From Candidatus Poribacteria bacterium (GTDB lineage Bacteria > Poribacteria > WGA-4E > UBA9662): a DNA stretch of 17,794 nucleotides. Below are positions 14,789 through 17,794 of this stretch, in pieces (the first letter of the stretch is position 1; every line of letters starts with the position of its first letter). The position numbers were made by a program, and so were the translations under genes. Under the pieces are notes generated by a model, which worked only from the letters and a program-made list of their open reading frames with translations, was not told the DNA's origin and searched no databases. The stretch is taken from contig PBVO01000016.1 of assembly GCA_002729015.1 (NCBI GenBank), positions 34,646 through 52,439 of the forward strand, written 5' to 3'.

Positions 14789-15486
14789 TATACGACTCCT
14801 GACATAATGGCTTTGGCTGTTACTAAATCGATCATCGAATCAATATTGACAGACACTAACTCATCCATAATATACGGACGTGAGACGTCTCCATTTCTAG
14901 AAAATTTCTCTACAATGCAGTCACGTGTCATTGCATAGATTGCACCGTTCCGAATATAACAAGGCTCTAGATCCTGTCTTCTAGAACCTTCGCCTTCTGG
15001 GTGCAACTTGCAAAAATCTTGTATTGTATCGTCTACGATTCTTTTCATTCGAACTGGATGTTTATCTTGCATTCTGCAGACAGAAATAACACTGTCTGCT
15101 CCTGTGCTAACCAGTTTTTCATACGCTTCTCGAACATGACTATCATCTCTTAGCGGTGCTACACATGGAAGCTCAATAACATAGTCATAAGTTTTTTCAA
15201 ATATTCTTTCACATTCGACCACTGCATGTTTGAGTGCGTCTCTAGACCATACATGATCCTGAGACAGCTCGTCTGGTCTCATGAAGGGAACTTTTGCTCC
15301 GCAGTCTAGTGCCACACTAGCGATTGAAGGACAATCAGTGCTTACAACAACTTCATCAAAAACACCGCTATCTAGTGCTGCTTTTATTGTGTAGTATATT
15401 AAGGGCTTTCCGTTGAGATCAATAATATTCTTTTTGGGAATTCCCTTAGAGCCACCACGTGCCAAAATAACTGCTAACGAACTCAT
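14788..15486 (-). CDS. Acylneuraminate cytidylyltransferase-like (NeuA family)
   Basis: A 232-residue nucleotidyltransferase of the CMP-sialic acid synthetase family, activating a keto-sugar acid as its CMP derivative. The signature [14 protein letters not shown] (8-21) binds CTP phosphate; [14 protein letters not shown] (46-59) and [19 protein letters not shown] (70-88) follow the family order. [16 protein letters not shown] (103-118) is the LQPTSPLR-type region, and [14 protein letters not shown] (176-189) matches the NGAIY element before the end. Full length for a single-domain NeuA. It overlaps the NeuB-like gene by ATGA, with AGGAG upstream, as expected for synthesis followed by activation. 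The exact nonulosonic acid (Neu, Leg, Pse or another) cannot be assigned. Confidence 0.88.
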   Translation of the reverse strand: MSSLAVILARGGSKGIPKKNIIDLNGKPLIYYTIKAALDSGVFDEVVVSTDCPSIASVALDCGAKVPFMRPDELSQDHVWSRDALKHAVVECERIFEKTYDYVIELPCVAPLRDDSHVREAYEKLVSTGADSVISVCRMQDKHPVRMKRIVDDTIQDFCKLHPEGEGSRRQDLEPCYIRNGAIYAMTRDCIVEKFSRNGDVSRPYIMDELVSVNIDSMIDLVTAKAIMSGVV

Positions 15487-16193
15487 ACAAATTCTCCTGA
15501 ATTTCTATACGCCCAATGTAACTGATTTCCTATGTCTCTCAGCTGAGTCAGCTCTTCTATATCCATAGAACCAATATGATCATTACCCGGCATGCTCTTA
15601 TCAAGGGTAAAATGTTTTTCAACATAGAGCGCACCTCGGGATATATGATGAAGACAGTTAGCTATTCCATAAGAGTGATCGCTTACACCAACGACTGGGT
15701 ATTCATACGATCTGTGGCTGGCTTGCTTTTGGTCTAGTATGCTAGTTGGATACTTTGAAACACAATTGAAGTATAGAACATTTGGATTATCAAATGGAAG
15801 ATTATCTTTGTCCCAAAACCCCAATGAAGTAAATGTAGGCAGACCCGTCTTGATAATGTCTCTACAGAGATCTTGCTCTTTAACAACAGTCCTGCTAGCT
15901 ATCTTAAAAAATCCGACATTCAAATCCATGCACCATTCTAGCTTCTCTTCATCAAAAACAGAAGCAAAAAACTCGATATCGTATGCGTTGCATATGGAAA
16001 GAATGGTTTCTACTTGTTCATAGGAGAACTCATTCCTGGCACGAGAATCATCACCGAACACTCTTACAGAGTCATACAACTGAAACTTCGCGAAGTCAGC
16101 TCCCCCTAGGGCGGACTGTCGTACTAATTCTTCAATTAGACGAAAATCACCGTTGTGATTGATTCCTATTTCTGAAATTATCTTAAACGACAT
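15483..16193 (-). CDS. NeuB-like sialic acid/nonulosonate synthase, without SAF domain
   Basis: A 236-residue TIM-barrel enzyme related to N-acetylneuraminate synthase, which condenses an N-acyl-hexosamine-type aldose with phosphoenolpyruvate. Motifs in order: [11 protein letters not shown] (6-16), [10 protein letters not shown] (31-40, K36), [11 protein letters not shown] (77-87), FKIASR (96-101), NCVSKYPT (143-150), GVSDHSYGI (169-177, H173) and [16 protein letters not shown] (191-206, H194); H173 and H194 match the metal-binding histidines. NeuB is usually about 345 residues with a C-terminal SAF (antifreeze-like) domain that covers the partner's active site. Here the protein stops after the barrel, and the next gene starts at once, so the domain is truly absent. 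The ATG at 16191-16193 has AAAGG 10 bp upstream and a TATAAT further upstream. Confidence 0.88.
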   Translation of the reverse strand: MSFKIISEIGINHNGDFRLIEELVRQSALGGADFAKFQLYDSVRVFGDDSRARNEFSYEQVETILSICNAYDIEFFASVFDEEKLEWCMDLNVGFFKIASRTVVKEQDLCRDIIKTGLPTFTSLGFWDKDNLPFDNPNVLYFNCVSKYPTSILDQKQASHRSYEYPVVGVSDHSYGIANCLHHISRGALYVEKHFTLDKSMPGNDHIGSMDIEELTQLRDIGNQLHWAYRNSGEFV

Positions 16194-16233
16194 ATTCGAT
16201 TACCTTTTTCATTATAGACTGTATTTGACAATT
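16194..16233 (-). promoter_or_regulatory. Candidate -10 element before the NeuB-like gene
   Basis: This 40-bp spacer contains a perfect TATAAT on the minus strand (16211-16216) but no convincing -35 at standard distance; TTGAAA is 20 bp away and TTGTCA only 9. A start at about 16204 would fall inside the AAAGG ribosome site, leaving a very short leader. A nine-codon frame beginning at the box (16183-16212) overlaps the NeuB start. Weak evidence. Confidence 0.25.
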
Positions 16234-17508
16234 TTATTTCAAAATTCTCATTATTATTGAACGTTCTTCTAGCGCGTTTGCAGCTTCGATCAACTCTCTT
16301 ATTCTTATTCCGCTTTTGCTGGAAATATCCAAGAGATCGTGCTTGCCGTCACTGTAATTCAAAACCCACTTGATCGCTGTTTGAGAAACCTTATTTGATC
16401 TTTGACCACCAACTTTTCTATACAAGCCTCTTTTCCCCAATTGAGGCTCTCCTTTTGAGTACATGTTGACATAGACATAATTTTTTTCTAGAATTTCAAT
16501 ATAGCCCAAACAAGCTTCATAAACCTCATCTAAAGACTCGCTACTAATTGCACTTAGATCATCAGCTGACGTGTGATACTCTTCGAATTCTCCTGGCGGT
16601 GTTCTCATTAATGTAACTACAGGTAAGTTAATTCCCGGAGAGCAATACTGTCTTTCGTCAGATCCAACTGGAGAGAAGCTTGTTTTGTTATAGTCCAAGC
16701 CCATGTCATCCAAAGACCTCTCCATGGCGTGATCTGAAAGGGATTCTTCTTGTCGACTCTTCTTAAAAGTTAGCGGCCCTCTGTTCCCAGTGCACGTAAG
16801 ATTTACACCTGCACATATTTTCGCAAGTCTTTTCTGATTCTTGGATAACCAGGTTATTGCCCCAATTGTCTCAGGAAGAAATACAAATCTATACGTGTGT
16901 TTTAGATTCTTCTTTTTTGACATATAATTCGCCAACTTTGTCATAACTGCAACGCTGCTTAAATTATCGTTACACATTGACGGATGACACACGTAAGTTG
17001 AAAACAAAACTTCTTTTCCAGAAGTTCCCGGAAATACTGCCTCAGAATAAGTTAGACTACCATCGATATGCTCTGAGTCTATGACTGCACGATATTTGCC
17101 CTCAGGTAAGCTATCTAGAACATTCTGAGATAGGCAGAAGGCCCAGGAGCGATCATAATACATTGTTCTATAGGGAATCCAGTCCGGATGATCTGGCAGG
17201 GTGTGGATGTGCTCTTTAAGTTCGTTCAAGTCTAGGGTTGTGTTGACCCTTTCACTGTAACTCATTACGTGCAAATTATTTTCTTTGAACTGTGCTATTT
17301 TTGTACCGTCCGGACACTCTATGTACGCGTCTGTGATGTTCCACTCTTCAGGAACTTCCCAATCAAAAACTTTAGTTCCAGTTGGGACTTCGTGAACTTC
17401 AAGAGGAATATACTTTGAAAGAATATCAAAGGTCTCTCGAACACCCTGCCCTGTGATAGACCTGCAAATTGGAAACAGCTCTTTTATCAGATCGATCTGA
17501 TTAATCAC
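16234..17508 (-). CDS. DUF4910-type aminopeptidase-like protein with C-terminal winged helix
   Basis: About 424 residues, of the DUF4910 group seen in polysaccharide clusters, with an M28-like zinc-peptidase fold. Numbering from the GTG at 17506-17508: LFPICRSITGQGVRET (11-26) is the family start; putative metal or catalytic residues are H175 and D181 in YVCHPSMCNDNLSS, E213 in FLPETIG, D284 in VGSDERQY and H312 in EEYHTSADD. A winged-helix domain (about 375-424, VLNYSDGKHDLLDI, RIRELIEAANALEE) closes it. I chose the GTG giving a GTGA overlap with the preceding stop, like other junctions here; the frame also allows GTG at 17518-17520, four codons longer. The chemistry of this family in sugar pathways is not something I can state; deacylation or peptide cleavage are options. 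Confidence 0.82.
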   Translation of the reverse strand: MINQIDLIKELFPICRSITGQGVRETFDILSKYIPLEVHEVPTGTKVFDWEVPEEWNITDAYIECPDGTKIAQFKENNLHVMSYSERVNTTLDLNELKEHIHTLPDHPDWIPYRTMYYDRSWAFCLSQNVLDSLPEGKYRAVIDSEHIDGSLTYSEAVFPGTSGKEVLFSTYVCHPSMCNDNLSSVAVMTKLANYMSKKKNLKHTYRFVFLPETIGAITWLSKNQKRLAKICAGVNLTCTGNRGPLTFKKSRQEESLSDHAMERSLDDMGLDYNKTSFSPVGSDERQYCSPGINLPVVTLMRTPPGEFEEYHTSADDLSAISSESLDEVYEACLGYIEILEKNYVYVNMYSKGEPQLGKRGLYRKVGGQRSNKVSQTAIKWVLNYSDGKHDLLDISSKSGIRIRELIEAANALEERSIIMRILK

Positions 17509-17794
17509 GGTCGACCCCACACCTCAGTTGCCGTTTCAATTGTCTTACCTTTTATCTTGACAGCATTCTTTAGCTCAGCCAGCCCACAATCCTCTAATAT
17601 TTCTACTGCTTTTTCATATTCTGCCTGATTACATCCTTCGATATCAAAGCGATGGTGAAACTCTATGATTGCCAACTCTACTGTCTTTAGAAGCCTTTTG
17701 TTTTCTTTGATAAACTGAAACTCACCCCCTTCAATATCCATAATGAGAACATTGAAGTCTTTTCGGTGTTTTTTCTCTAGTTCATCAACAGTAG
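17505..17794 (-). CDS. FkbM-type methyltransferase (partial, 5' end off window)
   Basis: The last 96 or so codons are present; the frame is open to the right edge, where translation reads TVDELEKKHRKDFNVLIMDI and on. The LIMDIEGGEFQFI block is the hallmark of FkbM-family SAM-dependent methyltransferases ('lKiDvEGgE'), and AIIEFHHRF follows where the family has its 'iivEi' strand. The C-terminal part ends TEVWGRP, the stop overlapping the next start. Such enzymes often O-methylate sugars in surface polysaccharides, which fits the neighbouring genes; the substrate here is unknown. The ATG inside the MDIEGG block is internal and not the real start. The N-terminal SAM-binding part lies outside the window. 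Confidence 0.8.
   Translation of the reverse strand, partial: TVDELEKKHRKDFNVLIMDIEGGEFQFIKENKRLLKTVELAIIEFHHRFDIEGCNQAEYEKAVEILEDCGLAELKNAVKIKGKTIETATEVWGRP

Noticed and set aside
15483..16193. Frameshift as the cause of the short NeuB-like protein
   Set aside because: The sequence after the stop is the NeuA-like gene in full, beginning with its own AGGAG-preceded ATG that overlaps the stop; there is no room for a SAF domain.
16183..16212. Nine-codon leader peptide (MKKVIEYVV) before the NeuB-like gene
   Set aside because: The ATG lies within the TATAAT box and has no ribosome site; at this length it can easily arise by chance.
1..17794. tRNA genes, insertion sequences, attachment sites
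   Set aside because: Coding genes fill almost all of the window, the largest spacer is 87 bp, and no cloverleaf, transposase or flanking direct repeat was recognised by reading.

Overview
The window looks like a piece of a large tailed bacteriophage (myovirus) genome. The diagnostic genes are homologues of T4 baseplate wedge proteins gp6 and gp25, a hub/spike-like protein with an OB-fold-like segment, and a phage late-type sigma factor. No bacterial housekeeping gene is present. All 20 genes I can support lie on the minus strand and are tightly packed, most with 1-14 bp overlaps or gaps under 25 bp. The sequence is AT-rich (about 40% GC by eye). The host cannot be deduced; a marine or aquatic myovirus is a guess from the gene mix.

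Reading in the direction of transcription (right to left), the first block (17794 to about 10636) is a sugar-nucleotide and glycan module. It holds an FkbM-type methyltransferase (cut by the right edge), a DUF4910/M28-like zinc-peptidase-fold protein with a C-terminal winged helix, and a sialic-acid-synthase (NeuB)-like barrel without the SAF domain. These are followed by a CMP-acylneuraminate-synthetase (NeuA)-like cytidylyltransferase, a D-2-hydroxyacid dehydrogenase and a family-2 glycosyltransferase. The block ends with two tandem shortened UDP-sugar dehydrogenases and an extended-SDR epimerase. Together they could make and activate a nonulosonic-acid-like sugar and a uronic-acid nucleotide, for the phage's own virion or to remodel the host surface.

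The second block (10614 to 6919) holds a PD-(D/E)XK nuclease with a probable four-cysteine Fe-S site, two GT4 glycosyltransferases and a small membrane protein. The third block (6932 to 1) is virion and late-expression machinery: a sigma-70-region-2 protein ending in a clamp-binding-like FDLF tail, a 124-residue helical protein, the hub/spike-like protein, an unrecognised Pro/Gly/Ala-rich 516-residue protein, gp25, gp6, and the start of a protein encoded just after gp6.

Only three spacers exceed 35 bp: 16194-16233, 9670-9756 and 2573-2632. Each contains a candidate -10 element. The 21-bp gap before the nuclease holds a perfect extended -10 box placed so that transcription should begin at the A of the start codon, framed by an inverted repeat. 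No tRNA, CRISPR array, insertion sequence or convincing terminator was seen.
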